Of a DNA stretch of 64,000 nt, positions 10,081 through 21,270 are shown in pieces (within the stretch, counting starts at the first letter, position 1; every line of letters starts with the position of its first letter). The DNA lies in NCBI RefSeq assembly GCF_017562075.2, contig NC_054083.1, positions 5,625,948 to 5,689,947 on the forward strand, in the 5' to 3' direction. The DNA comes from Anopheles merus. Its lineage: Eukaryota > Arthropoda > Insecta > Diptera > Culicidae. The position numbers and the translations under genes were made by a program. Under the pieces are notes generated by a model that was not told where the DNA came from, made no database searches, and saw only the letters and a program-made list of their open reading frames with translations.

Positions 10081-10270
10081 CAGCCATACCGGTGAACTCG
10101 TTCGACGACAAACATTCGTCGCTCATGAGTGGACAGGGTTGTACCACTAGGTTGACCAGTACAAAATCTATACTGTTTTCTAATTTTTTATCTAGAGGGC
10201 TATGAAATGAGTGAAAATGAGCGTCGTGGCGAACGTTCCCAGGGAACGAACGAGTTCGCCGGTATGGCTG
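10081..10270 (-). mobile_element. MITE family Z, full-length copy
   Basis: 190 bp bounded by CAGCCATACCGGTGAACTCG and its near-complement ending GGTATGGCTG. ATT occurs on both sides and may be a target duplication. It is in the opposite orientation to the copy at 9125. Confidence 0.75.
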
Positions 10271-10671
10271 ATTATGTAAACCCTAAGAAAGTGAGAGAAT
10301 GAGGTACCCATAATTCGTCGGATGAGCTACATTTGCTGCAGCACTGGTGAAGTCGCAGCTGTGCTAAACTTGCTTGAAAACCACTGAAAGCGACTTTCAC
10401 ATCGGTCAAAATACGAAGCTGAATGACAGAAAGCAAAAATTTTGAACCTTTTTTAACATTCTCGTTTCAGTGTGCGTGAATGTTTGGAATTGGCAAATAG
10501 TTGTGAGGTGGAAAAGCTTGTTGCTTCGTTTGGAATTGGGAAAGTAGAAAGTCGTCCCAGGAAGGACATCGTTGGAAAACGGGAAAACACACACACACAT
10601 ACACACACATTCCTTTGGAAAACGTTCATTCAGACCGTTAGTCATTACTTTATAATATTCAGTTATACAAA

Positions 10672-12337
10672 ATGGACCGTTGTGAGCAGCACGTACAAGC
10701 GATCCCTCTGCACCGCCTTAATACACGTGAAGAAAACCAAAGGCGGCAACATTTGCGGCATATATTCGAAAAGGTGATAATTAGCAAAGCGAATCCGTTC
10801 CAATTCCTACACTCTAATTGTGAATTTTAAAGGACGGCATTACTAACCGGCTATGGATGCATATGTAAAAATCTCTTTAAAATGTGTCATTCCAGTACGA
10901 CGCGGATTCCGATGGATATCTCAATATAATTGAGATGAAACACCTAATACACGAAAAAAAGTGTGCCGATATGCCTAAAGATTTGGCGTTGCATCTGCTT
11001 AAGTTGTCGGATACAAACAACGATGGCCGGCTGGATTTCGAAGAATTTTACAAACTCAGTCTCGAACATCCGTTCTTTTTGTGTGAAATGTATATTAAAT
11101 ATTGTAAAGCAGTTGTGCCTAAACGTAACGATGCTGAAGAAGGAGATGTATTAGGTATGGTAATTTTATTATTAGAAGTTAGTCTCGAATTCGTGCATCA
11201 GCATTACGTAAGTTTTTTTTTATGCGGAATAATCTTAACAGTATCGGGCAGTTGGTTGTGATAAAATAGTGTGATAAAGTTTTGTTTTTGCTGTTCACGA
11301 GGCCTCTTAAATTGTACTCGACACTATCGCTGCGTGGTGCAGTGTGCATGTGTTAGAGTATTTCAAGTTTGTTAATGTCGTTTGCTCAATTTCAGATGGC
11401 GAATATGAGCAAAGCATGAAACTATGGCCTCCACCACTGATGATGATAATTTTTTCGATTATGGAAATAATTTTCTTTGTCATCGATATTATAAAAACGC
11501 AGGAGTAAGTTCGCTGGCAAACAAAAAGCAATACAATCCAATATTGAATCTGCCGTTTTCGTTATCTAGTCAAAATGGTACAAGCACTAGCGGCCCGATG
11601 GCGACTTTGTTTATCTACAATCCACACCTCAGGCACGAGGTGTGGCGGTTCCTGACGTATATGTTTGTACATATCGGGTGAGTCATCGATGGTGCGCGAC
11701 ATGATGAATCAACGGGAAATGTTATAGAAGTGCTTATTACCTATTTCTGTAGATTCATGCATCTCATTATGAATCTGCTGGTGCAAATCTTTCTTGGAGT
11801 TGCACTAGAACTGGTACACTGCTGGTGGCGTGTGGCGTTGGTGTATCTGGCTGGTGTTGTCGCGGGGTCCATGGGTACCTCACTGTTCACTCCGCGCGTA
11901 TTCCTAGCTGGTGCTTCCGGCGGAGTTTACGCACTCATCACAGCTCATATTGCGACTATTATCATGGTATATCTCCAACGAAACAAAATCAACCCAAGAG
12001 CAGATATGAATTATTTTACTCTTCTTCTTTACTGACTTCATAGAATTGGAAGCAAATGGAGTACGCTATCGTCCAGCTGTTTGTGTTTTTAGTATTTTGT
12101 GTGACCGATTTAGGTGTTTCAATATACAACAGTATTAACGATCCCTTCGATAAAGTGGGCTATATTGCCCATGCAAGCGGTGCCTTGGCGGGATTTCTGG
12201 TCGGAATAGGTGTGCTGCGGAATCTTAAAGTTGAGTCCTGGGAGCGAAAGTTGTGGTGGTGTGCGGTGTCAATTTATTTCGTGATAATGATCGCTGGTAT
12301 AATGTACCACTTTTTAGATCCTTCCCATTTTTACTAG
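10672..12337 (+). CDS. rho-4: Rhomboid intramembrane serine protease with EF-hands (rhomboid-4-like), 361 aa
   Basis: Six exons: 10672-10773, 10896-11154, 11396-11504, 11570-11677, 11753-11966, 12044-12337. Donors and acceptors are GT-AG, phases agree and the coding length is 1086 nt. The N-terminal cytosolic part has two EF-hand calcium loops, residues 36-47 and 73-84, each with D-x-D/N-x-D-G and a final Glu. The membrane domain carries the rhomboid motifs HEVWRFLTYMFVH and GASGG with catalytic Ser248, and the partner His307 in YIAHASG. Rhomboids cut transmembrane proteins within the bilayer. Drosophila Rhomboid-4 and vertebrate RHBDL1/3 share the EF-hands, and the Drosophila protein is calcium-stimulated. 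The start is the first in-frame ATG of exon 1; an upstream coding exon cannot be excluded. The gene converges on IK. Confidence 0.9.
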
Positions 12338-12656
12338 GTTTCTAGTATTGCAACCGCACATTCATATGCGCAAATTTACAAGCGAACACTGTCGGCGCGT
12401 GCTGGCAGGAAAATCCTACTATAAGTATTGTACATAGTGCAAGCACTGTTAACGATTTTACTATGGTGCCTTTATAGCTCAGCCTTAGTGCCTTTTACGC
12501 CAAACCATCGATCATTTCTAACTTGAAAGATAATCGTGCCTTTATATTTTTATTTTTCGTGCATGGAGCTTTTGGCTTGCGGAGTTTACATGTGAGCTGC
12601 TTTCAAGCAAAACGATTCATGTTGCGTGTACTTATTGCTGTAGTATTATGAAGGAG

Positions 12657-12662
12657 AATAAA
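12657..12662 (+). promoter_or_regulatory. Poly(A) signal of the rhomboid gene
   Basis: AATAAA about 320 bases after the rhomboid stop and only 46 bases before the end of the opposing IK coding region. The 3' ends of the two transcripts must therefore lie very close together or overlap. Confidence 0.7.
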
Positions 12663-12707
12663 ACTTGTTCACACAATGTGTCTTAATATTTCGATTTTTG
12701 ACCCACA

Positions 12708-14348
12708 TTAATATTTCGATTTTTTAAAATCGACGTCCTCATCGCCTCCCGATTTAGCCTTACGTTTCTGGATGATGTTCTGTATTTGCTGCCATTCCCG
12801 ATCTAGCTCTGCCTTTTCGTTCTTCTCTGTCTTGTGTTTTCGTGTTTTTCTACCGTCCTGCATCTTTACACCATACTGGAAGGCAGCTTTCGGCAGCGCT
12901 TCCTTGCTACTCATGTAATCGGAATATTCTTCCTGTGTGTCAAAGTCCCAGCGTCCAATTGGACCTTTTTTGTTTCCCAGATCCATTTTGGTGTAATCGA
13001 CCTCATCATCCGAATCATCTATAGCATCGTTCATCTCCTGTAACCCTGGATAGCACTCAGCGTAACCTTCCGGTTCCGCTGTAAGTTTAGTAATAAGCTG
13101 TGCTGACAGCTTCGGAGGCGCCGGAACAGGCGGTATGCTAGAGGATTCGCGTTCAGCCGCTGTATTGTCATTATACTTATCAAAGTAGCTGTGGCGACCC
13201 GTGTTTCCTTCTAGTTTTGACGATCCTGCCACATCTTCATAACGACGGCTTGGATGGTAGTCTCCGATGTCACCGTATATGGAATCATCCGCCATACCTT
13301 TGCTTCCGGGTTCGTCGCCCAACTTAAACAGAGGTTTATCCTTATCACGGCGCTTATTTTTCTTGCCCCTTCCCCCCTGCCGCATGTAGGACAGTATTTG
13401 GGCTAGTTTGTTGATTACAATATCGTTTGTAGTGAGCGTTTGTGTATCTCCTACCTCCAATGGTACTTCTGCCTTCGATCGAATAACGGTTGTGGGAATG
13501 TCCGAGTCGACATTTTCATCTTCTAGCTCGATATGATACGCCATGCGACCGGGAGCAAACATTTCGTTTCGCTCAATCTTCCGCGAGCGTTGTTTCTCCA
13601 AGGTGCGAAAAATGTTTTGCCCCAGTACGGTCCGAAACTCCAACTCATCTTGCGGTTCTTTATCCACGTTGCCAGCTACGCTAGCTCGTTGTGGAGGTAG
13701 TGTGTTGCCGGGAGCTGGAATCGACGCTTCTGCAGAGGGTTCAATGTCGACTAACTTTTCCATCTCTTCCTCCTGCTCATTCTCTTTAGCTATAATTTCG
13801 CTTCGAACTTTTTGCAGCAGAGCGTAGTCGAGGCCCTTCACCAAATGGGTATGCTCCATGTCACCACCCAAGAACTTGGATTCCTGAATCTGCTGCCTAC
13901 GCCTTTCGGCAGCGTTTAAACCTGATTTCACATCCGGTGCCACAGCGCGGTATGCGCTTGTTGAGCTAGATGAATCTAGATTTTGATAGTCTGGATTTGC
14001 GCCGTCACGCCTTTCTCTTGCCCGATCGCGGTATTTTTCTGCCAGTTCGGCCAGTTTGTTATCTTCCTGCTTCTTGAGCTGTGCATAAAAGTTTTTCTTT
14101 TTACGTCGTGCTTCGTGTCTTTCAGACGCAGGTGGTTTCATAGATGACGATGATGAAGTCGACGCTACCGTCGCTCCCGTAGCGGAAGTGGACGACGATG
14201 CTTTGGACATCGCGTCACGTATTGATCCAGCGGCATGTCCAGTGCCTGGTGGGGCTCGCGGTGTCATAAGTAGTTTACGAAAATCATCGTTCGTCAAACG
14301 TTGCGTGGCCGGAGTTTCTGGTTCGTGATGATCGTTGTCCCCTGGCAT
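12708..14348 (-). CDS. IK: IK/RED spliceosome protein, 546 aa, intronless
   Basis: RED (IK) is a nuclear protein of the spliceosomal B complex that partners SMU1 and MFAP1 in pre-mRNA splicing. The frame matches the family throughout. The N-terminus has LTNDDFRKLLMTPR. A lysine-rich KKKNFYAQLKK segment introduces the RED_N region, with DYALLQKVRSEI and FRTLEKQRSRKIERNEMFAPGRMAY. The highly conserved C-terminus has DYTKMDLGNKKGPIGRWDFD and the EYMSSKEALPKAAFQYGVKM type block. The length is close to human RED (about 557 aa), although the RE/RD dipeptide repeat is reduced here. The start ATG (14348) is in good context, and the next upstream minus-strand sequence has no continuing frame. It faces the rhomboid gene tail to tail. 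Confidence 0.93.
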   Translation of the reverse strand: MPGDNDHHEPETPATQRLTNDDFRKLLMTPRAPPGTGHAAGSIRDAMSKASSSTSATGATVASTSSSSSMKPPASERHEARRKKKNFYAQLKKQEDNKLAELAEKYRDRARERRDGANPDYQNLDSSSSTSAYRAVAPDVKSGLNAAERRRQQIQESKFLGGDMEHTHLVKGLDYALLQKVRSEIIAKENEQEEEMEKLVDIEPSAEASIPAPGNTLPPQRASVAGNVDKEPQDELEFRTVLGQNIFRTLEKQRSRKIERNEMFAPGRMAYHIELEDENVDSDIPTTVIRSKAEVPLEVGDTQTLTTNDIVINKLAQILSYMRQGGRGKKNKRRDKDKPLFKLGDEPGSKGMADDSIYGDIGDYHPSRRYEDVAGSSKLEGNTGRHSYFDKYNDNTAAERESSSIPPVPAPPKLSAQLITKLTAEPEGYAECYPGLQEMNDAIDDSDDEVDYTKMDLGNKKGPIGRWDFDTQEEYSDYMSSKEALPKAAFQYGVKMQDGRKTRKHKTEKNEKAELDREWQQIQNIIQKRKAKSGGDEDVDFKKSKY

Positions 14349-14687
14349 TTTGACTTCTGTTGAGAACTACACCAAAACAGCAAATGTAGATATTCCTGGA
14401 GTCTCTAGTAGTTTCCTAAAAAAAAATGAAAGTATTTATGCTTGGGTAGAGCTATTCTATTGATTCATTTCATTCTCACTACTGTATAGTTTTTTTTCGT
14501 GTACCTTAATTTGTTATCGTTATAGACAAATCAGTAATAATTCCAATAATTATTTTACTGGGATTGTTGATACGAACAATGAAAGAAAATAAACAATCGA
14601 CATTAGAACATATTTTATTCACAATGGGTCTATACCGGTCATAAATGCGGACAGTTTCATCTTGACATTCATCTTGTAATTTTTAGT
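14349..14687. other. 5' flank of IK, nothing else recognised
   Basis: AT-rich DNA that must contain the IK 5' untranslated region and promoter. No TATA box at a convincing distance and no repeat edge were seen. Confidence 0.4.
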
Positions 14688-14691
14688 TTAA

Positions 14692-15211
14692 CCTTTAAGT
14701 TGGCAACCGGATATTTTTTTCAACTTCGAACTGCAATAACTTTTGAATCATTGCTTTTATTAACCTGAAATTTTCCATAGCCTCTCAACTTTTAATTTAT
14801 GATTTTTTGATGCATAAGTTGTAATTTTAAACATCCTGTAAGTATTTTATTTTGAATTTTTTTTAACTTTACCACGTAAGTTGGCAACCAGCATACCCGG
14901 GTATTCCATACATTTTGTATGGAGAATGACGTATCTCTTCATCCTCTTTTCGTATTGTGCTTATTTTCGAGTCAAATTCAAGCGATTCCAAATTTCGATT
15001 TGACCGTTATTTTTATAATAAAATGAAAAAACTTAATGAATAAATGAAATGGAAGAGAATATATGGTCGGCATTACTTGCTTACAGCATTAAAATATAGA
15101 GAGCATTGTTTACCTATGAAACTCGTTAATTTTTTTGCATCAAAACGTGTGGAATACCCGGGTATGCCGGTTGCCAACTTACGTGTGTAAATCTGGTTGC
15201 CAACTCTACGG
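14692..15211. mobile_element. piggyBac-type MITE (520 bp, TTAA duplication)
   Basis: TTAA flanks both ends (14688-14691, 15212-15215). The ends are CCTTTAAGTTGGCAACC and its near-complement GGTTGCCAACTCTACGG. The motif AAGTTGGCAACC appears four times, twice in each orientation. An inner inverted pair at about 14873-14908 and 15150-15187 contains TACCCGGGTA. TTAA plus ends starting CC fit piggyBac. There is no transposase frame. Confidence 0.85.
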
Positions 15212-15317
15212 TTAAAATACATAGGCCTAACTCATATACGTCAGTCTTTTACGGAAACTTCGGTGTAAACTGGATTTCAGCCAAACAACCCTATCATTTT
15301 TTGACAGGAAGTTTAAA

Positions 15318-15748
15318 CACCGACAAACCGACATGACACTGGCGTTACAAAAGTGTCCCACACGAAAGTACTGTCATTTACCAGTGAGGCGAACACTTCT
15401 GTCAAAGTAAGCTCTGTTCACTGCTGCTTCGATGTAAACAACTTTTCTAAATACAAATGGCGAAGGAAGTGTGAGGCAACATTTTGTGAGAATTATTGGA
15501 CAAAACACCCAGGAAAATCATTTTATAAGTTTCCAAATCAATGCAAAAGATGTGAGAAGTACATAAAACAATACGCATTGGAATTTGCGAAGAAAAACAA
15601 AAAGGGGATTTAGCAGTTTCCTCTCTGTGTCAGTGTAGTAAGCGAATCATTATAGAGATGGCGCTAGTGTTTAACGTATTTTCATTTGAAATAAGGAGAC
15701 AACTTTTGAAGCTCATTTTGTTCGAAGTGTCACGTCGGTTTGTCGGTG
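15318..15748 (+). mobile_element. P-element-like MITE with THAP-like frame, copy A
   Basis: 431 bp with inverted ends CACCGACAAACCGACATGAC and GTGTCACGTCGGTTTGTCGG (plus TG). It is flanked by GTTTAAA and GTTTAAC, a 7-bp duplication with one mismatch. Further copies are at 25837-26277 and 27331-27761. It encodes an 86-aa THAP-like peptide. Ends starting CA and a THAP domain point to the P superfamily, whose MITE derivatives are known in Anopheles. The superfamily assignment is an inference. Confidence 0.75.
15353..15613 (+). CDS. THAP-like zinc-finger fragment (86 aa) in MITE copy A
   Basis: The core reads KCEATFCENYW...HPGKSFYKFPN, which resembles the start of a C2CH THAP domain: Cys-x4-Cys followed by the SFHKFP-type strand. 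The downstream C-x2-H pair of a full THAP domain is absent, so this is a truncated DNA-binding module. The same frame, differing at few residues, sits in copy B at 25872-26132. It could bind the element's own ends, but that is speculation, and it may be untranslated. Confidence 0.4.
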   Translation: MSHTKVLSFTSEANTSVKVSSVHCCFDVNNFSKYKWRRKCEATFCENYWTKHPGKSFYKFPNQCKRCEKYIKQYALEFAKKNKKGI

Positions 15749-15835
15749 GTTTAACTACCAGTTTTTGGAGGGGAAATCATCCATTCTCCTTTGATGTTTA
15801 TATGTTGTGGTTGAGATCTTTCTGATTGATGCACA

Positions 15836-16422
15836 CCCAAGTGCCACAAATCCACTAAACGACCACTAAACGGCTTCTAAACGCCTCAAATTCTCTACCT
15901 AAACGGAATATAGAAAGACTTCGTTTAGCAGACGGCAAACGACTCATGCATTCTAAAAATAGCAAAAAAGCTGGTGGCGCCATCTGTTTGTGGGATACCC
16001 AACCTGTGGAGCTTCCTCGCTTGGAGGAGAGCTTTCTCATTTCCTCTGTACTGTTGTATGGTTTCGCATTGAAGTTATGCATCGCTAGAACTAGAACGGC
16101 GATACGATTGTTTAAATACTAAACTCCAACGGAAACCACCAGCACTGAAGCAAGTGAGATTTGAGTAATGGTCGTTGGTGTTGATACCCACGTATCTGAC
16201 CACACGACCATTCATATAGATTTTTGCTCAGAAAGTTAGAAGGCTATATAGGTCATTATAAGATGAAACTTGTCGAAACACATTGCAAGAAAAGGATAGC
16301 AATATAATGATGAGTTGTAATACGCCATCTATTGATCAAACCAATGAAGCTGTGAAGCTTTCATTTTTTTCCTATGGATATTCAATTTTCCAGTCGTTTA
16401 AGCTTAATCTGTGGCGCTTGGG
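15836..16422 (-). mobile_element. 587-bp element X, copy 2 (inverted)
   Basis: Reverse complement of 7098-7684, same length, with only scattered differences by eye. It starts CCCAAGTGCCAC and ends GGCGCTTGGG, and is flanked by CA on both sides. It retains the 75-codon frame on the minus strand (15855-16082). It lies 87 bp from the P-like MITE. Confidence 0.8.
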
Positions 16423-17501
<1,079 letters not shown>

Positions 17502-19148
17502 ATGGAAGTGGGTAAGTGTTTTTTGGTTATGTGAAATTGTAAAATTGGCGATTGCACAATTTAAAAAATACTAATACGTTGACTGTGTTTAGATATTCCA
17601 ACATCGCCAATAAAGAAGGAGAAGAAAAAGAAGAAGATTAAGCAAGAACCGGACACCGAGATCGAAAATTTGGGCGAAATTCAGAAATCCGGAGATTTCC
17701 AATTGAAACCATCCTCTGCCATCGCCAGCTTAGATACGTCTAAATGGCCCCTGCTGTTGAAGAACTTTGATCGGCTGAACGTACGCACCAACCATTACAC
17801 GCCACTTCCGTTCGGTTCGTCTCCACTGAACCGAAAGATCAATGATTACGTTTCCGCTGGTTTCATCAACCTGGACAAACCCTCTAATCCCAGCTCGCAT
17901 GAAGTGGTCGCGTGGATTAAGCGTATCCTGAAGGTAAACAAAACAGGTCATTCGGGAACACTTGACCCGAAAGTTACGGGATGTTTGATTGTTTGCATTA
18001 ACCGGGCAACGCGCTTGGTGAAAAGCCAGCAAAGTGCAGGCAAGGAATATGTGGCCGTTTTTAAACTCCACTCCGCCGTGGAGAAAATAGCCAAGGTTAC
18101 TCAGGGTCTAGAGAAGCTTCGCGGTGCTCTGTTCCAACGCCCTCCACTGATTTCCGCCGTCAAGCGGCAGCTGCGTGTGCGTACCGTGTATGATTCGAAG
18201 CTGCTGGACTACAATGACCAACGCAATATAGGCGTGTTTTGGGTTAGTTGTGAAGCTGGTTCGTATATTCGAACGATGTGCGTTCATTTGGGCCTTGTGC
18301 TTGGTGTTGGTGGGCAGATGCTCGAACTTCGCCGCGTTCGGTCCGGCATTCAGTCGGAAAAGGATGGAATGGTGACCATGCATGATGTACTTGATGCCCA
18401 GTATCTGTACGAAAATCACAAGGACGAATCGATGCTGCGTCGGGTAATTAAACCGCTAGAGGGATTGCTCGTTGGTCATAAGCGCATCATCATGAAAGAC
18501 AGTTCGGTGAATGCGGTATGCTACGGAGCAAAGATTCTACTTCCCGGCGTGCTGCGGTACGAGGATGGCATCGAGATCGATCAAGAAATCGTGATCGTGA
18601 CCACGAAGGGTGAAGCGATAGCATTGGGAATCGCTCTCATGACGACAGCCACGATGGCTGGATGCGATCATGGAGTCGTTGCTAAAATAAAGCGCGTCAT
18701 AATGGAGCGCGACACTTACCCACGTAAATGGGGCCTCGGTCCAAAGGCATCGATGAAGAAGCAGCTGATTGCTTCGGGCAAATTGGATAAGTACGGCAAA
18801 CCGAATGAAAACACTCCGAAAGATTGGCTCAACAGCTACACTGACTTCAACCGGTCAGCTAAGCAAGCGAATGGAAATGGAACATCCGCTGACGATGAGT
18901 TTGCTGGTGGAAAACGAAAATTAAGCATCGGCGAGAATGTCGAATCAGCAGCAACAATCGGCGACGGAGAAGAAAAGAAGAAGAAAAAGAAGAAGCAAAA
19001 GAAAGATGCTGAGGATGGTGATGGCGAAGCAGTCGGCGCTGAAGGTCAGCCGATGGACCAAGCGGAGGGCGATGAGGAAATGAAAAAGGAAAAAAAGAAA
19101 AAGAAAAAGAAAGACAAGAACGTATCTGTAGATGAAGTGGCAGAATAA
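17502..19148 (+). CDS. Nop60B: Dyskerin, H/ACA snoRNP pseudouridine synthase, 521 aa
   Basis: Two coding exons: 17502-17511 (10 nt, ATG GAA GTG G, followed by GTAAGT) and 17593-19148. Dyskerin is the catalytic subunit of nucleolar and Cajal-body H/ACA RNPs. It converts uridine to pseudouridine in rRNA and snRNA, and in many animals it stabilises telomerase RNA. Visible are the N-terminal lysine-rich signal, the TruB domain with HSGTLDPKVTG (catalytic Asp128, equivalent to human Asp125), the GSYIRTMCVHLG motif, a PUA domain around VCYGAKILLPGVLR, and a C-terminal run of KKKKKK blocks typical of nucleolar localisation. The length matches human dyskerin (514 aa). Taking only the second exon would lose the true N-terminus. 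Confidence 0.95.
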
Positions 19149-19703
19149 GGTTCAAACGGGAAAATTTCCATCGTGCACCGAGATAAAGACAGGTACGAAC
19201 TTTGATTTTTTTACGCATTAACGTCTTGTTGCATGATGCGGGACTATAGAACTTTGGTTCTATATACTCGTTCATTAATACAGAGCTCACTTAGATGATC
19301 CTTACTACTATTTTTTACGGTACCCCGTAAACAAATTGTTCATGAACTATCAACCACTACCACCTATCTACCTTTAGTTGCAACAATCTATGAATAATTT
19401 AGGAACTGACTCATGGGAAGATAATTTGCGGATCTTTTCCGAAGTTCCTATTATTAAATGTTTTTCAAAAGAGCTATAAGTCTATACGCTTGAATGGAAA
19501 GTATAAGCAACTATGTGTATAGGTGTTTTCACATAGCTATAGGCGCGTGTTATACAGAATTAGAATTTAAATATAAGAAATAAAAAAATGAAATGTATTA
19601 AAAATGTTGTATTGCATAGCTTTAACTATTGTAAATAAGATTGAGAAATTGTCTATTTTATGCTGAGAATCCGACTGGATGATTCGATTGCATATCCCAA
19701 AAA
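19149..19703. other. Dyskerin 3' flank, non-coding
   Basis: 3' untranslated region and intergenic DNA. An AATAAA-like element occurs in GAAATAAAAAAATG near 19575. No gene seen. Confidence 0.5.
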
Positions 19704-19711
19704 AATACGAC

Positions 19712-20042
19712 CAGTGGCGGATTAAGGGTATCGGGGGTCCTAGGCGAAAAGACAAGTTAAGGCCCCCTGTAAATGGTAAATGTTGTTGGAGAGGGGGGGG
19801 GGGTAGCGGCACTAAACTGTTGGGATATTGAACAGTAAACTTGAAATGCCGTTGGGGGGGGGGGGGGGGGGGGGGGGGGGTGGAAATGATTCGCCAGCCT
19901 CGGGGCCCCAACGGCCATCCTTCCGGGGGCCCTCGCTAGTACTCTGTCCATACGGCATACTATACAATGGCGATCGACAGGGCCCCTAAATCGGTGGGGC
20001 CAAGGCGACCGCCTAGTCCGCCTACCGTTAGATCCGCCACTG
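19712..20042. mobile_element. hAT MITE (331 bp) with 8-bp duplication
   Basis: The ends are CAGTGGCGGAT and ATCCGCCACTG. A perfect 8-bp duplication AATACGAC lies at 19704-19711 and 20043-20050. CAG-type ends with 8-bp duplications define hAT. The interior contains uninterrupted G runs (about 19793-19803 and 19854-19880) and no transposase. Confidence 0.9.
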
Positions 20043-20050
20043 AATACGAC

Positions 20051-21107
20051 CGGTTTGCTGACGATAGCTTGTGGTTTCTTTATAAGCCCTAAAGCAAACT
20101 GAAACTACAGAATCGGAAATATTGTAACTCTTGGAGTCATCTATACAAGGCTCCGGCTGCTGACTAGCGGTTCCTGATGGCCTGATAGCAGTTCAGGATG
20201 GATTTAGCCATAATCAGATCCGGAGTAACAATGTTTGGCAGCGGTTCACATTCGAAGGTACGATTCCGAGAGCCCATCACTAATACATACTAAGATTAAT
20301 AACATTAATGCTCATCCATTATGTAAAATAAAATCAAATCCAATATTATACTTTTGCATGGTTGGAAACTATGCTGTATCAGCGACCGATGCAGCCTGAT
20401 GGATTCCAAATTGACTGATAACATTTTCGTTTGTGTATTAACAATTTTAATACAATTCACATGGGGCAATATTTCAACTTCAACGGAACCCTATCGCTCC
20501 TATCGCTCACGGGGCGATATTCCTATTCCTAGTCAATTTGAAGCCGTCTCGGGTATGTACTTCTATCCAGTACAGAAAGTCGAGTGTTTCCAAACTTTTT
20601 TCAACCAGCGTCCACTTTTCAGGCCCTTTCAGTAGCGGTCGTAGTTTTTTTTTTTAATTCAAGACGAACGGTCCAAAAATGCCGTATTGCTTAAAACTAG
20701 ATTATACAAGTATAGTTCATGGCGCTACAATCCATATTGACTGGGAGACATTTCCTTCTCTGAAGCATAGAAGGGCACCTTATCCCGGGTTTATTTGGAT
20801 TTTTTGGTTTATTCAATCCAGTCCTTGATTTTGTGGTCCTATGAGCGTGGCGAAGGTCTACATCAATCGGGTTGCGAGGTTCAGTTCAGATTTCCAGTTC
20901 AGTGTTCCAAATGGCAGTGCGGGGTCTGTATCGTTATGATTCCAGGCATTTCGTTGGATCCATCCATCCGAAGTGGTATGGTTATAGTCCAGTTTAGTGG
21001 TCCAATCTATCTAATGATGGGTAAAGTTAGCATTAATCCGGAGTCGACTCCGATCCGACTCCGATAAATTCGTAATCGACTCCGGGAGGTAGGTCCGCCC
21101 TGCATCA
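20051..21107. other. Decayed repetitive DNA, no gene
   Basis: A mosaic of degenerate short motifs such as TGGTCCAATC and GGATCCATCC. No frame here resembles a known protein. It leads into the decamer array and probably belongs to the same degenerate repetitive tract. Confidence 0.4.
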
Positions 21108-21270
21108 TCCGGAGTCGTTCGGAGTCGTCCGGAGTCGTTCGGAGTCGTTCAAAGTCGTTCGGAGTCGTTCGGAGTCGGAGTCGTCCGGAGTCGTTCGGAG
21201 TCGTCTGGAGTCGTCCGGAGTCGTTCGGAGTCGCCCGGAGTCGTCCGGAGTCGTTCGGAGTCGTTTGGTA
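21108..21270. repeat. Decamer minisatellite, GGAGTCGTYC units
   Basis: About sixteen tandem 10-bp units, mostly GGAGTCGTTC or GGAGTCGTCC, with one deletion that shifts register near 21175. Scattered GGAGTCGACTCC units occur just upstream (21045-21085). On the minus strand the array reads as a spurious Arg-Thr-Thr-Pro-Asp-rich frame. Confidence 0.9.
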
